64,000 nt of DNA. Origin: Desulfosudis oleivorans. Lineage in GTDB: Bacteria > Desulfobacterota > Desulfobacteria > Desulfobacterales > SURF-7. The stretch lies in contig DYJD01000002.1 of assembly GCA_020723325.1 (NCBI GenBank), positions 62,001-126,000 of the forward strand, in the 5' to 3' direction. Below, in pieces: positions 9,696 through 19,900 of this stretch (the first letter of the stretch is position 1; every line of letters begins with the position of its first letter). The notes below the pieces were generated by a model. The model was not told the origin of the DNA and did no database searches. It worked only from the letters and a program-made list of their open reading frames with translations. A program made the position numbers and the translations under genes.

Positions 9696-11231
9696 GTGGC
9701 AGATAAAAACCTGCGATATATGGCCTTGGGTGGATTGATTTGCGGGCTGGCCTTCCTGGCGCTGCTGGCATTCCGCATCGGGCTGTTTGAAAAGGCGGAT
9801 TCATTTAGGGCCGCTGTAAATCCCGAGGCACTCCTTTCCGACCGGGAAACCTGGATGAAGGTATTGCAGAACGATCGAAAAATCGGTTATTCCCATTCAC
9901 GCTTGCAGCAGACGGAAAACGGCTATTTGCTCCAGGAGGAGCTGGTGATGCAGATCAATACCATGGGGCTTTCCCAGCGCATGGAAATGAACACCAGAGC
10001 CGATCTGCTCATGGACCAGAGCCTGGACCGGTTTGAATTGGCCATCCGTTCCGGCCCTTTTCATTTCAAAGCCGCCGGTCAGATCAAAGCGGATCACGTT
10101 TCCGTAAGAACCGAAACCAACGGGGACGAACAGGCAATGGAAATCCCCATCAAGGAAAAACCGTCCCTGGCCGTAGCCCTCATCCCTGCCGTGGTGGCCG
10201 GCAATCCGGCGCCCGGAGCCTCTTTTTCATATTCCCTTTTCGACCCCCTCAGCATGGGTTCCCAGACGGTCAAAGTCCATGTGGCTGGCGAGGAAACCAT
10301 TCAATTCCAGGGCCGGCCGGCATCCACCCGCAAATTGATCATCAATTACCAGGGAATGATTCAGACCGCCTGGATCGATCAAAACGGAGACGTGCTGCGG
10401 GAAGAAGGATTGCTGGGCCTGCGTCTTGAAAAAGCCGATAGGCGCGAGGCCCTGGCCGACCTGCCCGATGAAACCGACCAGGATCTCACCCTGGCAGCCG
10501 CTGTCCCAACCAACCGCACCATTGAAAATCCGGCCGGTTTAACCAGCCTGGTTGTGCGTATCGGCGGCGTTGACGTGAAAGGCCTGGTAATGGAAGGCGG
10601 CCGTCAAACCTATGCCGATGAGCTGTTGCGCATCCGCAAGGAGGTATTAGCGGAGCTTCCGACCCAAATACCAGCGGATAGCTTGCCGCCGGAAATCCGC
10701 TCCCAGCTTGCGCCGAGCCTGTTCATCCAGGCGGATCATCCCCGCATCCGGCAACTGGTGGGGGAAATCACGGCAAAAGCGGACAGTCCCTTGGTCAAGA
10801 TCCAAAAAATCATGACCTGGATCCACCGGGAAATCAAAAGGCGGCCGGTCCTGTCCCTGCCCAATGCCGTGGCCACCCTGGACAACCGCGTGGGTGATTG
10901 CAATGAGCACGCGGTGCTGTTCGCGGCCCTGGCCCGCGCCGCCGGCATTCCCACCCGGGTGGAAGCCGGTCTGGTATACATGCAGGAACGTTTCTATTAT
11001 CATGCCTGGAATGCCGTGTTTATCGGCCGCTGGATCACGCTGGACGCCCTTTTCCGGCAATTCCCGGCGGACGTGACCCACCTGCGTTTTGCCGTGGGCG
11101 AACAGAACCTTCAGACCGCCCTGGCAGCCCTCATCGGTCGGGTAACCATCACCGTGGAAGCATTGGATGAAAACCAGGACAAGGCTTCCACCCTAGCCCA
11201 GGAGGAGGAACACGTTGATCCGACTAGATAA
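9696..11231 (+). CDS. Membrane-anchored transglutaminase-like protein
   Basis: The 511-residue protein starts at GTG 9696. A membrane span lies near residues 10-28 (ALGGLICGLAFLALLAF), and the rest is probably outside the membrane. The C-terminal part is a transglutaminase-like (papain-fold) domain with a visible Cys-His-Asp triad: Cys in VGDCNEHAVLFAALAR, His in YYHAWNAVFI and Asp in WITLDALFR. Such domains act as peptidases or acyl transferases, and the substrate here is unknown. The next gene, an ABC ATPase, overlaps its end by 17 bp, so the two are translationally coupled. Confidence 0.85.
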   Translation: MADKNLRYMALGGLICGLAFLALLAFRIGLFEKADSFRAAVNPEALLSDRETWMKVLQNDRKIGYSHSRLQQTENGYLLQEELVMQINTMGLSQRMEMNTRADLLMDQSLDRFELAIRSGPFHFKAAGQIKADHVSVRTETNGDEQAMEIPIKEKPSLAVALIPAVVAGNPAPGASFSYSLFDPLSMGSQTVKVHVAGEETIQFQGRPASTRKLIINYQGMIQTAWIDQNGDVLREEGLLGLRLEKADRREALADLPDETDQDLTLAAAVPTNRTIENPAGLTSLVVRIGGVDVKGLVMEGGRQTYADELLRIRKEVLAELPTQIPADSLPPEIRSQLAPSLFIQADHPRIRQLVGEITAKADSPLVKIQKIMTWIHREIKRRPVLSLPNAVATLDNRVGDCNEHAVLFAALARAAGIPTRVEAGLVYMQERFYYHAWNAVFIGRWITLDALFRQFPADVTHLRFAVGEQNLQTALAALIGRVTITVEALDENQDKASTLAQEEEHVDPTR

Positions 11232-11943
11232 GGTCAGCCGTAAATTCGGTGGATTCACTGCCGTGGATTGCCTGAACCTTTCGGTCGCCAAAGGCGAAAT
11301 TTTCGGTTTCATCGGCCCCAACGGCGCCGGCAAGACTACCACCATCAAAATGCTGGGGGGGTTATTGGCGCCCACCAGCGGATCCATATCCATTTGCGGC
11401 TTTAATATGGCGGAGCAGCCGGTGGAGGCCAAACAAAGGATCGGCTTCATCCCGGACCGCCCATATTTGTATGAAAAATTGACCGGTATGGAATTCCTGG
11501 ATTTCATCGCCGATCTGTACGGCGTGCCGGCCTCTGAATTTCCCGGACGGGCTCACACCTATCTTGGCATGTTCAGCCTCCTGGATTGGGCCGGGGAACT
11601 GATCGAATCCTATTCCCACGGCATGAAGCAGCGCCTGATCATGGCCGCGGCCCTGCTGCACGAACCCGAGCTGATCATCGTGGACGAGCCTTTGGTGGGC
11701 CTTGATCCGGAAGGCATCCGCATGGTGCGGGAGCTGTTTCGCAAACTGGCCAAGGCCGGCAAGACCATCTTCATGTCCACCCACACCCTTAAAGTGGCGG
11801 AAGACATCTGCGACCGCATCGGCATCATCAACCACGGCCGCCTGATCGCCATGGGCACGGTGGATGATCTGCGCCAAAAAGCCGGAGATGATCAAAGGGA
11901 TCTTGAGGAAATTTTTCTGCGCCTGACCAATGCTCCCTTGTAA
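11215..11943 (+). CDS. ABC-2 type transporter ATP-binding protein
   Basis: This 242-residue ATPase shows Walker A (GPNGAGKTTTIKML), the ABC signature region (YSHGMKQRL), Walker B (LIIVDEPLVGLD) and the switch His (MSTHTLKVAED). It resembles the CcmA/NodI-type ATPases of ABC-2 exporters. The start is TTG at 11215, placed by AGGAGGAGGAA just upstream, inside the end of the transglutaminase gene. No membrane permease follows, since the next gene is on the other strand. The transporter's permease is therefore missing from the locus or lies elsewhere. Confidence 0.9.
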   Translation: MIRLDKVSRKFGGFTAVDCLNLSVAKGEIFGFIGPNGAGKTTTIKMLGGLLAPTSGSISICGFNMAEQPVEAKQRIGFIPDRPYLYEKLTGMEFLDFIADLYGVPASEFPGRAHTYLGMFSLLDWAGELIESYSHGMKQRLIMAAALLHEPELIIVDEPLVGLDPEGIRMVRELFRKLAKAGKTIFMSTHTLKVAEDICDRIGIINHGRLIAMGTVDDLRQKAGDDQRDLEEIFLRLTNAPL

Positions 11944-12102
11944 AGATTGGGGGGTCAGGCCTTGCATCTTTTTCAGGCTGTAATGAGTCCGGCGCTGTCT
12001 GAAAAAACAGAATACTCAACTGTAATGATAAGGATAAGTATTTGACAAATGCAACAAGGGCATTGATCAACTTGAAAAATGCCTTTTAATTTGATGACTT
12101 TG

Positions 12103-12732
12103 TTAAAAATCCAAAATATCACTTTCCAGTCCCAAAAGATTTTTTTTCAGTTTTATCCCAACCGGCGGATCTTCTGAAAGCCAAATACTGAAAAGGACTT
12201 TTTTAAATTCGATTCCCTTAATTGTTCCCATCAATGTTTCTTGTTTCCCGTTATACATAAAAACATCTGTTCCTTTACCCGGGGTGTATATGTATGTCCA
12301 AGCATGCTCCGGTGTTGTTTCCTCTTTGGATACCCACGACATAAAAAGAACGATTTCTTTTGTTTGAGGGCCGTAATTATTTGTCGGTCCATATTCACTA
12401 GCTTCTGGTGAACCGGTTACTTTTGCAAAGCTTTCAAAAAACACAGAGTTTATTTTTTGAGGTGGCACCGCGCGCCGCCATTGCATCTTTAGCGCCATTG
12501 GATTATCGGAATCCAGTATTGCCTTTCCATCCGAATCTTTTTTCGACAGATAAAGGCCAACGGCATACACCTTAAAACCAAATACCGTTCGTATACCGGC
12601 CCCATTCAAGCTCAATTGTTCGTTCCCTGCTTTAAGGTTTTCCGGCAGAACCACGCCGCCGATCTCCAATGCCGATACTGGTAGCACCATCGTTGAAATC
12701 CATAAAATAGCCATTACCATCTTACGACACAT
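12103..12732 (-). CDS. Exported chalcone isomerase-like domain protein
   Basis: The 209-residue protein has a signal peptide (MCRKMVMAILWISTMVLPVSA) and a chalcone isomerase-like domain opening with IGGVVLPENLKAG and LNGAGIRTVFGFKVYAVGLYLS, the family's hallmark. Bacterial members are periplasmic and of unknown substrate, probably binding lipids or similar ligands rather than acting as isomerases. AAGGAG lies at the right distance before the ATG. It is alone on its strand between the ABC ATPase and a chemoreceptor. Confidence 0.85.
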   Translation of the reverse strand: MCRKMVMAILWISTMVLPVSALEIGGVVLPENLKAGNEQLSLNGAGIRTVFGFKVYAVGLYLSKKDSDGKAILDSDNPMALKMQWRRAVPPQKINSVFFESFAKVTGSPEASEYGPTNNYGPQTKEIVLFMSWVSKEETTPEHAWTYIYTPGKGTDVFMYNGKQETLMGTIKGIEFKKVLFSIWLSEDPPVGIKLKKNLLGLESDILDF

Positions 12733-13117
12733 ATTGGTCTCCTTTTGTTAAGTTTTATTAAGCGTTTTGTATGTAATGTGGTAAAAGAATTGGAATTAAG
12801 AGTTGAAAGCATGTAAACATGATTCTAAATTATGAGCAATATCCTATTGGATGTCAATAATTAATATTTGATCGCCAACTTGACTTATTCATCGCGTTTT
12901 GAGATAGTTAACGAAGCGACAAACAAAGCAGACACCGAGATCATCATAATAAATTAATCCAATACAAATCAGATTCAAAAGTCCCTGGGCAGTATCCTAT
13001 TAAGGGAAACAACTTTTATTGCGGAAACCGAAAAAGAAAGGGTTCTTTTATTTGTCTTCCACGGGTTTCAATCGAAAAATACAAAAAAAATTCATTGCAC
13101 CAATATGGAGGATAAGC
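12733..13117. other. AT-rich intergenic gap before a chemoreceptor gene
   Basis: I see no coding region here. It holds divergent leader sequence for the chalcone isomerase-like gene (minus) and the chemoreceptor (plus). The reading frame that extends upstream of the receptor to 13019 has no ribosome binding site and no membrane-protein character before MFENMK. Confidence 0.6.
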
Positions 13118-15376
13118 ATGTTCGAAAACATGAAGTTGGCTGTTAAACTGATTGGCGGATTTTGTCTTGTTTTGTTTTTGTTTATCTGTGTGATGGGTAT
13201 TTACCATTATGCAATTAAAACCACCACGACAAATTTTAGCAATCTAATGCAGATCGATGTAGCCATTTCAAGCCATGCGGCAAGAGCAGAGGTGCTCATG
13301 CAACAGTGCCGTGTTGCCGAAAAGAATTTTTTAACAAAACTAGATTTAACATATCAGGATATAATGGAACAAAATGTAAAATCTATCATTGCAGAAGCAA
13401 ATTCCATTTCCATTTTGGCAAAACAAGCAAACAATGAAAAAGGTGTTCAAAAAGCCGGAGATATTTCAAAAAACATAATGGTTTATCATGAAAATTTCCA
13501 ACAATTGGTAGCGGCATATCAAAAAAAAGGGCTGGATGCAAAAACCGGAATTCGGGGGGAATTTAAGAAAATTGTCGATCGGTTTATGGAGGGCATGACA
13601 CAGCATGAAGTGGACGGCTATTATATAAATTTGCTCCAATTGGTACGATATGAAAATGAATTCTTGATCACAAAACATGAACGCACCAGTGCGCTCATCT
13701 TGAAAACACTCGACGAACTAATCGAATTGACAAAAGAAAAAAATATCAGCCCGGTAAAGAAAATTATTACCGACGCGTTTACAATCCTTATTCCGGAATA
13801 CAGAAAAGCATTTTTGGAGCTTCGGGATGAAGCGGAACACGCGGGCCCGGACAGCAAAAGCTATTTAAAAATGAAATCAACCCGTCAAGAGGCCGGAGAA
13901 ATGGTGGCAGCCAGCTATTTTCGCGGCGGAAAAGAGATGGCCCTAGAGATTCGGCTATACGAAAAAGAGTATCTGATCAGCGGAGATACGCAGTACAGTG
14001 CCGCCGCATTGCTTGCCGTGGATCGATTAATAGAAGCCTTTGAAAAATCAACCGTAAATAAAGATTTTAGCAAAGAAGCTATTCGGAATTTAAAAAGTTA
14101 TAAAAAAGAGTTCAATACCTTGGTAGAAGTGGATCAGAAAATTACGGAACTATTGCTTAGAATGCAAAATTCTGTGTTATTAATTGAACCGCTGATTACG
14201 GAACTGTACGAGACGGCCAGAAATGATTCCCTGATCAAGGAAAAAAAGGTTGCATCGCAGGTTAAATCCCGGGCTAACCTTGCGTCCGCCATCGGTCTGA
14301 TCGCCATTCTGCTTGGGATTTTTCTATCTATTATCATTACACGGGGAATCACACGTCCTATTGTCGATGCGGTTAACTTTGCAAAAACCATTCAGCAAGG
14401 TGACTTGAGCAAACGCATGAACAAACAGTCTACAAATGAACTGGGGCAACTGGCGGGCGCCCTTGATAATATGGCTGACAGCTTACAGGAAAATGAGGAA
14501 GAAATCCGTCGGAACATGCTAAATCTAGAAAAAGTGGTTGCGAACGTGACAAACTCCGCAGAACATATCAATACCGGTGCAAATCAAGTGGTCTCTTCAA
14601 GCGCAGCTCTTTCCCACGGCGCTAGTGAACAAGCCTCCTCTTTAGAAGAAATTACTAGTTCCATGGCCCAAATCGGATCACGAACCAAAACCAATGCGGC
14701 AAATGCATCTCAGGCAAATGAGCTTGCCATATCTGCCCGAAAAGCGGCAAAAGACGGTTCGGAACAGATGGAGAAGATGATACAATCCATGCAAGCCATA
14801 AGCGATTCGAGTCGGGAGATCGAAAAAATTATAAAAGCCATTGACAGCATAGCCTTCCAGACAAATCTACTAGCATTGAACGCAGCAGTCGAAGCTGCTC
14901 GAGCAGGAAAGCATGGTAAGGGATTTGCCGTTGTGGCACAGGAGGTCCGTTCCTTGGCTGCTAGAAGCGCCAAAGCTGCCCAAGAAACGACCAATCTGAT
15001 TGAAACTGCGAATAACAAAGTGAAAGATGGTAATGCGGTAGCACAAAAAACTTCGGAAGCATTATCGGAAATTAATGACGGAGTTACCAAGGTTTCGGAT
15101 TTGGTCGCAGAAATTGCCGCGGCAAGCAACGAGCAAGCCCAAGAAATTTCACGCGTAAACCAAAGCCTTACACAGATTGACGGTGTCACACAAAGGAACG
15201 CGGCAAATGTTAAGGAAATGTCGGCATCTGCAATGGATCTCTTATCCCAAGTAACCGACATCCGCAACATTCTAAAGGAATTTCGAAATGAGAATCATGA
15301 AGCCGCTGATATCGGTCAGGCAGAAGTTTTGCTTATTAATGACTATCAATTGGCTGCATTACCGGAAAAAACCTAA
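13118..15376 (+). CDS. Methyl-accepting chemotaxis protein with large helical sensor
   Basis: The protein has about 752 residues from the ATG at 13118, which follows TGGAGG. Span 1 is near residues 8-30, and a mostly helical periplasmic domain of some 250 residues resembles an HBM-type (two four-helix bundle) sensor. Span 2 ([20 protein letters not shown]), a HAMP domain ([18 protein letters not shown]) and a signalling domain follow, with the conserved tip [18 protein letters not shown]. It senses an unknown small ligand. The tip differs from the two island receptors (NAAIEAEKAG), so it probably feeds another chemotaxis pathway. Confidence 0.92.
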   Translation: MFENMKLAVKLIGGFCLVLFLFICVMGIYHYAIKTTTTNFSNLMQIDVAISSHAARAEVLMQQCRVAEKNFLTKLDLTYQDIMEQNVKSIIAEANSISILAKQANNEKGVQKAGDISKNIMVYHENFQQLVAAYQKKGLDAKTGIRGEFKKIVDRFMEGMTQHEVDGYYINLLQLVRYENEFLITKHERTSALILKTLDELIELTKEKNISPVKKIITDAFTILIPEYRKAFLELRDEAEHAGPDSKSYLKMKSTRQEAGEMVAASYFRGGKEMALEIRLYEKEYLISGDTQYSAAALLAVDRLIEAFEKSTVNKDFSKEAIRNLKSYKKEFNTLVEVDQKITELLLRMQNSVLLIEPLITELYETARNDSLIKEKKVASQVKSRANLASAIGLIAILLGIFLSIIITRGITRPIVDAVNFAKTIQQGDLSKRMNKQSTNELGQLAGALDNMADSLQENEEEIRRNMLNLEKVVANVTNSAEHINTGANQVVSSSAALSHGASEQASSLEEITSSMAQIGSRTKTNAANASQANELAISARKAAKDGSEQMEKMIQSMQAISDSSREIEKIIKAIDSIAFQTNLLALNAAVEAARAGKHGKGFAVVAQEVRSLAARSAKAAQETTNLIETANNKVKDGNAVAQKTSEALSEINDGVTKVSDLVAEIAAASNEQAQEISRVNQSLTQIDGVTQRNAANVKEMSASAMDLLSQVTDIRNILKEFRNENHEAADIGQAEVLLINDYQLAALPEKT

Positions 15377-15379
15377 AAG

Positions 15380-15871
15380 CCGAACGTTCGCGCAGCTTTC
15401 TATCCCTTGAAAAATTACCTGAAATCCTGGGTGCCGCGTGGCATACCGCGGACCCGCTTATGGCAAACCGCTCTCCAATTTGTACAAGCTTTTCCCCCGT
15501 ATATTGACGGCACAGATAAATCTTTATATCCCGCGACAATCGATCATCTAATTTTGAGAGATCCACCTCTTCAAAAATTGCCTCTATAGATGGCCTGTCC
15601 ATCAACTGTTTTGTCGCAGGCACATTATCATCGGCGCTTTTATCTCTTAAATAGTTCTCTCTTACATAGTCGATAAAATCAGCGCTTCCCAATATTGTGG
15701 ATGCCACAAGATTTTTTAGCGGAGTCTTATATTTTTCATTCACGAATTGATTTACAAAGTCTTGATATCTTTTTTGGACAATTCTTTGGCGTATTCATCC
15801 GCATCGATCAAAATGGCTTTGTATCTGCCTTGAAACAAATGACCTGCGCGGGCTCGTTTTGTATTGAAGTA
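15380..15871 (-). pseudogene. Degraded REP-associated tyrosine transposase (RAYT)
   Basis: Reading the minus strand, 15871-15775 encodes YFNTKRARAGHLFQGRYKA then ILIDADEYAKELS, a typical RAYT core. The expected following segment (the RYIHLNPVRAG region) is missing. After a frame change the C-terminal region resumes as QDFVNQFVNEKYKTPLKNLV, with DRDIKIYLCRQYTGEKLVQIGE-type residues seen in RAYTs. No N-terminal catalytic motif survives in frame. The end runs into the 3' end of the chemoreceptor gene. The element is inactive. Confidence 0.8.
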
Positions 15872-16027
15872 GGAAAAAATTTACATTTTTTTTCATTGGG
15901 AGAAGTCTTTCTTGTTGACACGCCCTTTAGTGGGTGACCCTTGTGCTCACTTACTCAGATTGCTGCTTGTCGGTTTTGCGAATTGACACCGGAGCCAACA
16001 AGCTGTTAAAGTGCATACCATCTAAAT

Positions 16028-16115
16028 CAATGTGCATTATTTTGAAGGGCTTGGGATCGTGTGCACTTTGGCAAGGAGTGTTGCACTTTTGAGTTGTTCG
16101 TTTTCAGCCTTTCAA
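16028..16115. repeat. 88-bp direct repeat, copy A
   Basis: The segment from CAATGTGCATTATTTT to TTTTCAGCCTTTCAA recurs at 16712-16798 in the same orientation with scattered mismatches and one length change. Shared blocks include GTGCACT, TGGCAAG, TTGTTCGTTTTC and GCCTTTCAA. The two copies bracket one small ORF, in the manner of a cassette. Confidence 0.85.
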
Positions 16116-16159
16116 GGGAATTTGGCCCTACTCGGCCTGATAATTAATTAGCATCCTAC

Positions 16160-16573
16160 ATGATTGCTGGTTTTCGTGTAATGAAGAAAAAAAAGAAATT
16201 GCATCCACAAAAAAGCAAATCAGCTTGCCCTATCAATGTGTCTGAAATGATAATTAATTACGCAGGAGATTATATCAGTTTAGGAGATACTATTGTAAAA
16301 AGGCAAAACTATTTAAATCTTGCTTGCGTTGCATGGAATATTTCTCTTCTTGATGGATATAAGAGAGGTCTAGCGATCGACAATTTTCTTAATGAATATA
16401 AAGCGAACAACCCAGGAATTGAGAATACCGACAATTTAATATATGATTTGAATTTACTTATTGAAGAAAAACTGAAGTTGTATCCAAGTCAAAAACTTTC
16501 TATTTTAAAAGCCGAAATAGTTCGTGAAAATGAGGAAGAAAAAATTATTGTAACATCCTATAAAAGAAACTAA
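16160..16573 (+). CDS. Hypothetical orphan ORF between direct repeats
   Basis: The 137-residue frame (an inner start, MKKKKKLHPQKSKS, is at 16181) is AT-rich and lysine-rich, with helical segments (IVKRQNYLNLACVAWNISLL, LIEEKLKLYPSQKLSILKAE). No ribosome binding site is clear for either start, and I recognise no family. It is flanked by two diverged copies of an 88-bp repeat, which suggests it was acquired as a unit. Downstream (about 16600-16692) a short open stretch ending NKLALESLGW may be the tail of another lost gene. Whether it is expressed is uncertain. Confidence 0.5.
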   Translation: MIAGFRVMKKKKKLHPQKSKSACPINVSEMIINYAGDYISLGDTIVKRQNYLNLACVAWNISLLDGYKRGLAIDNFLNEYKANNPGIENTDNLIYDLNLLIEEKLKLYPSQKLSILKAEIVRENEEEKIIVTSYKRN

Positions 16574-16711
16574 AAATCCTATCGAGATAAGGGATGTTCA
16601 TTGTTGAGCGCACTTCAAAGGCAATTGAGGTCGGATTTCAATATCGAGCTGGTCATGTCAAACAAATTGGCACTGGAATCGCTGGGCTGGTAAGGTGCAG
16701 AATGCCTGAAG

Positions 16712-16798
16712 CAATGTGCATTATTTTTAATTGATTGGACCTGGGTGCACTCTGGCAAGTTGTCTGCACTTTTTAATTGTTCGTTTTCGGCCTTTCAA
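16712..16798. repeat. 88-bp direct repeat, copy B
   Basis: This is the second copy of the repeat at 16028-16115, one base shorter. Beyond it both copies are followed, at different distances, by a similar CTACTCG...GATAAT stretch (about 16130 and 16855), so homology may extend past the marked ends. Confidence 0.8.
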
Positions 16799-16952
16799 AT
16801 TAGGATTTTTCTACGCTCTTATGGAAAATCGGCAGAAAGTTAATTATTGTCGGCTACTCGATCTGGCCCGATAATAATATATGTTGGGCGACGAATATAT
16901 CTCGATGATAAGAACCTACAATAACACCAGCAGAGATTAGGGGAGGTACTCC

Positions 16953-19900
16953 ATGCGACATGTTCCGACCTCTCTCTATATCGACACCGAGTTCTTCAAA
17001 AGGAACGGGCTCCGTTTTGACAAAAAGGCATTCAAGGCATTAGCCGGCACATTTGCTAAAGGTGGCCTTCGCCTGCTCGTCCCGGCAATTATGGAGCGCG
17101 AGTTACTGCGACATTTTGCCAGGGATGCTGAAAAGGCCGCCGATGCAGTTATAAACGCTCATAAGGCCTACCCTGTCAACAACTTAGCTCTTTCTGAACT
17201 TCCCTCTCAAGAGGAACTGAAAACGAAATGTATTGAAGAGATGAACCGTCAATGGTCCTTCTTCAAAGAACATTTTATCATTGAGAAACTGCCGATTGTT
17301 GGCAATCTCGAGGATGTCGTTGACTGGTATTTTGAAATCCGTCCTCCTTTCTCAGAAAAGAAATCCAAGGAATTTCCTGATGCGTTTATTATCAGCGCAC
17401 TGGATCAGTACCATAAGCAACACCACGCAAACATTGCTGTCATTGGTCTTGATGGTGACTTTTGCCAAGCCTGCGCGAGCAGGCGCTACATTTTGCATTT
17501 CCCTGATCTGGAAAAGTACATCGAGGCATTCCAGCCGGAATTGTCAGGAAAAGAAAGGCTGCCCGGTGACGTTGACCTTACGAAACCCATAACAACCGAA
17601 GATCTGACGGAACTGAAGGCCATACTTGCCCGCGGGAACCAAGTGACTCCAATTGAAATTGATCGGGTTATGCAGTTGTTGGAGAGAAGAGGGTCTAATT
17701 ACGATTACTTTTTCCAAAATGCTGAGCATGCTGTTTGGTTGAAGCATCTTTCGGAAAGAGGATATTTTTTCAATCCTCCCGACGCAGAACAGACCACAGA
17801 GGGGCATTATGTTTTCCCATGGTGGCCTCCCCTTGAATATCTAATACGAATATTTGACGCTGCGCCTGCTGAGGTGTTGAATATAATTTCAGCACTTCCG
17901 AATACGGATAATTTTCGGGTTTTGGAAGGTATTTTAAAGATCGTGTTAAAAGCCGATTCGGCTGACGCTCTTTTGAGGTTTTCACGATTCATCACATCCT
18001 TTATTGAAAACTGCCTCTGGGGTCACGAGCTCATAGTTAGTTTGCTGAAAAAGCCATTTATTTTTAATGCACAGCTTTCCGAAGTTGCACCTGCCTTATT
18101 ACTCAAGGTTGTTGAGTTCCGCAGAGATCCTCGTGAACAGGAAAAGCGGTCCCAGCGGAAAGAAAACCCGCAAGCCAGGAACACTTCGATAGAGCCGATT
18201 CCACGTTTCGATAAATGGGAATATCAGCAAATACTGAAAAAAGGTGTCCGCCCCTTAGCCGAGCATGAGCCCTATCAGGTTTCCCGCATCCTAATTGACG
18301 CGGTGGCAAGCATGATCCGCTTGGGAATGCATCCGGAAGATTTCGAAAAAGGCGGCGACCAGGACTATTCTGAAATCTGGTGCCGGAGGCTGGATAAGCC
18401 GGATCGTGACTATCAGGATGTGAAAGAAACCCTGGTACAAACCCTGACCTATGCCTGTGAGCAGGTCTATGAAAAAGCCCCGGAATCCATTGACGCGCTG
18501 GATCAGGCATTGCGAAATCATCGCTGGGAGGTGTTCAAACGTCTGCGGCAGCACCTTTACGCATTACATCCAAATGATCAGACACTCCCATGGATACGCG
18601 AACAGATCCTTGGTCACGATGACTATCCCAAATGGGAGCACTACTACGAATTCCAATTAATGATCCGTAGGGCCAGTGAACATTTCGGCCCCCGCTTGCT
18701 CAGTTTGGAGGAACGAAAAAAAATTTTCGATGCCATTCTTAGCGGACCCTCCAAAGAGGATTATCGTGAATGGATGGGTGAGCGATTCAGTGAAGAGGCT
18801 TTTCAACAACGTCAGCGATACTTTCATCGAATGCAGCTACGCCCATTTGTTGCACTACTAAGCGGGGATTCCCGACGATATTTCGATGAGCTGGACGGCG
18901 CAGCCCAAGCTGAAGCTATTACCGATGACAGCTATTCTCCACACCCACGAGTAACAAGCGGTTGGATTTCTCAGAAAAGCCCAAAAACGGTCGAGGATCT
19001 CGAGAGCTTCACTGATGAGGAATGTCTGACCTATCTGAACGATTGGAACGAGGAGCATCGGGACAGGGACAATTGGCTGTTCGAGATTAATATCTCTGCG
19101 CTTGCTGGCGTCTTTCAGTCCCTGTTCAAAGATAAAATTGTGCATGACGGCGAGCGTCTGTCCTTCTGGATGACGAACCGTGACAGGATTGCACGGCCAA
19201 TCTATGTCACAGCAATGCTCAAGACCATGATAGAACTCGTCAAGGAAAAAGATTTCGGCAACCTGGCTCAGTGGATTGAATTCTGTGCGTGGGTCTTGTC
19301 GCATCCGGACTCGGCGCGGGCGGAAGGTCAACCCGCACCGCGAGACGAATCACGCGACCATCCTGACTGGGGCAGCACGCGCCGGGCCGTGGTTGATTTA
19401 ATTGACACATGTGTGAACAAGGAAACGGATATCCCGATTGCCAATAGGGATGGTCTTGCCGATCTGCTTCGACAGGCGTGCAGTCAGTTTGACTGGAGGC
19501 TCGACCACGAACGACCGGTACTGCTTAACCGTGACGATCCTATTACCGAGGCCATCAATAATACCCGTAGTCGGGCGCTCGAATCCCTTGTCAATTTTGG
19601 CTTCTGGGTTCGTCGTCAGTTACCAGAAGATCATGTGCCGGAAGTGACCGACATCCTCACTAAGCGTATAGCCGAGGGTGCTAAAATCCCGTTAACCCGA
19701 CCTGAACGTGCACTATTGGGGATGCTCTTCGGAAATCTCTGCGCCCTAAACCGGGATTGGGCCTCTCAGAAACGAGAAGTCTTTTTTCCACAGGTCAATG
19801 AAGCCGTTTGGCGGGATGCCTTCGGCAGCTATATCCGCTTTAACCGGCCGGTCAAGCTGACGTTTGAAATTCTGCGGAGTGAGTTTGAGTACGCAATAGA

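Noticed and set aside
16860-16900. A GTTGGGC heptamer near 16883 as an integron attC core beside the repeat-flanked ORF
   Set aside because: No matching RYYYAAC partner and no attC-like imperfect palindrome could be found around it, and no integrase gene is nearby.
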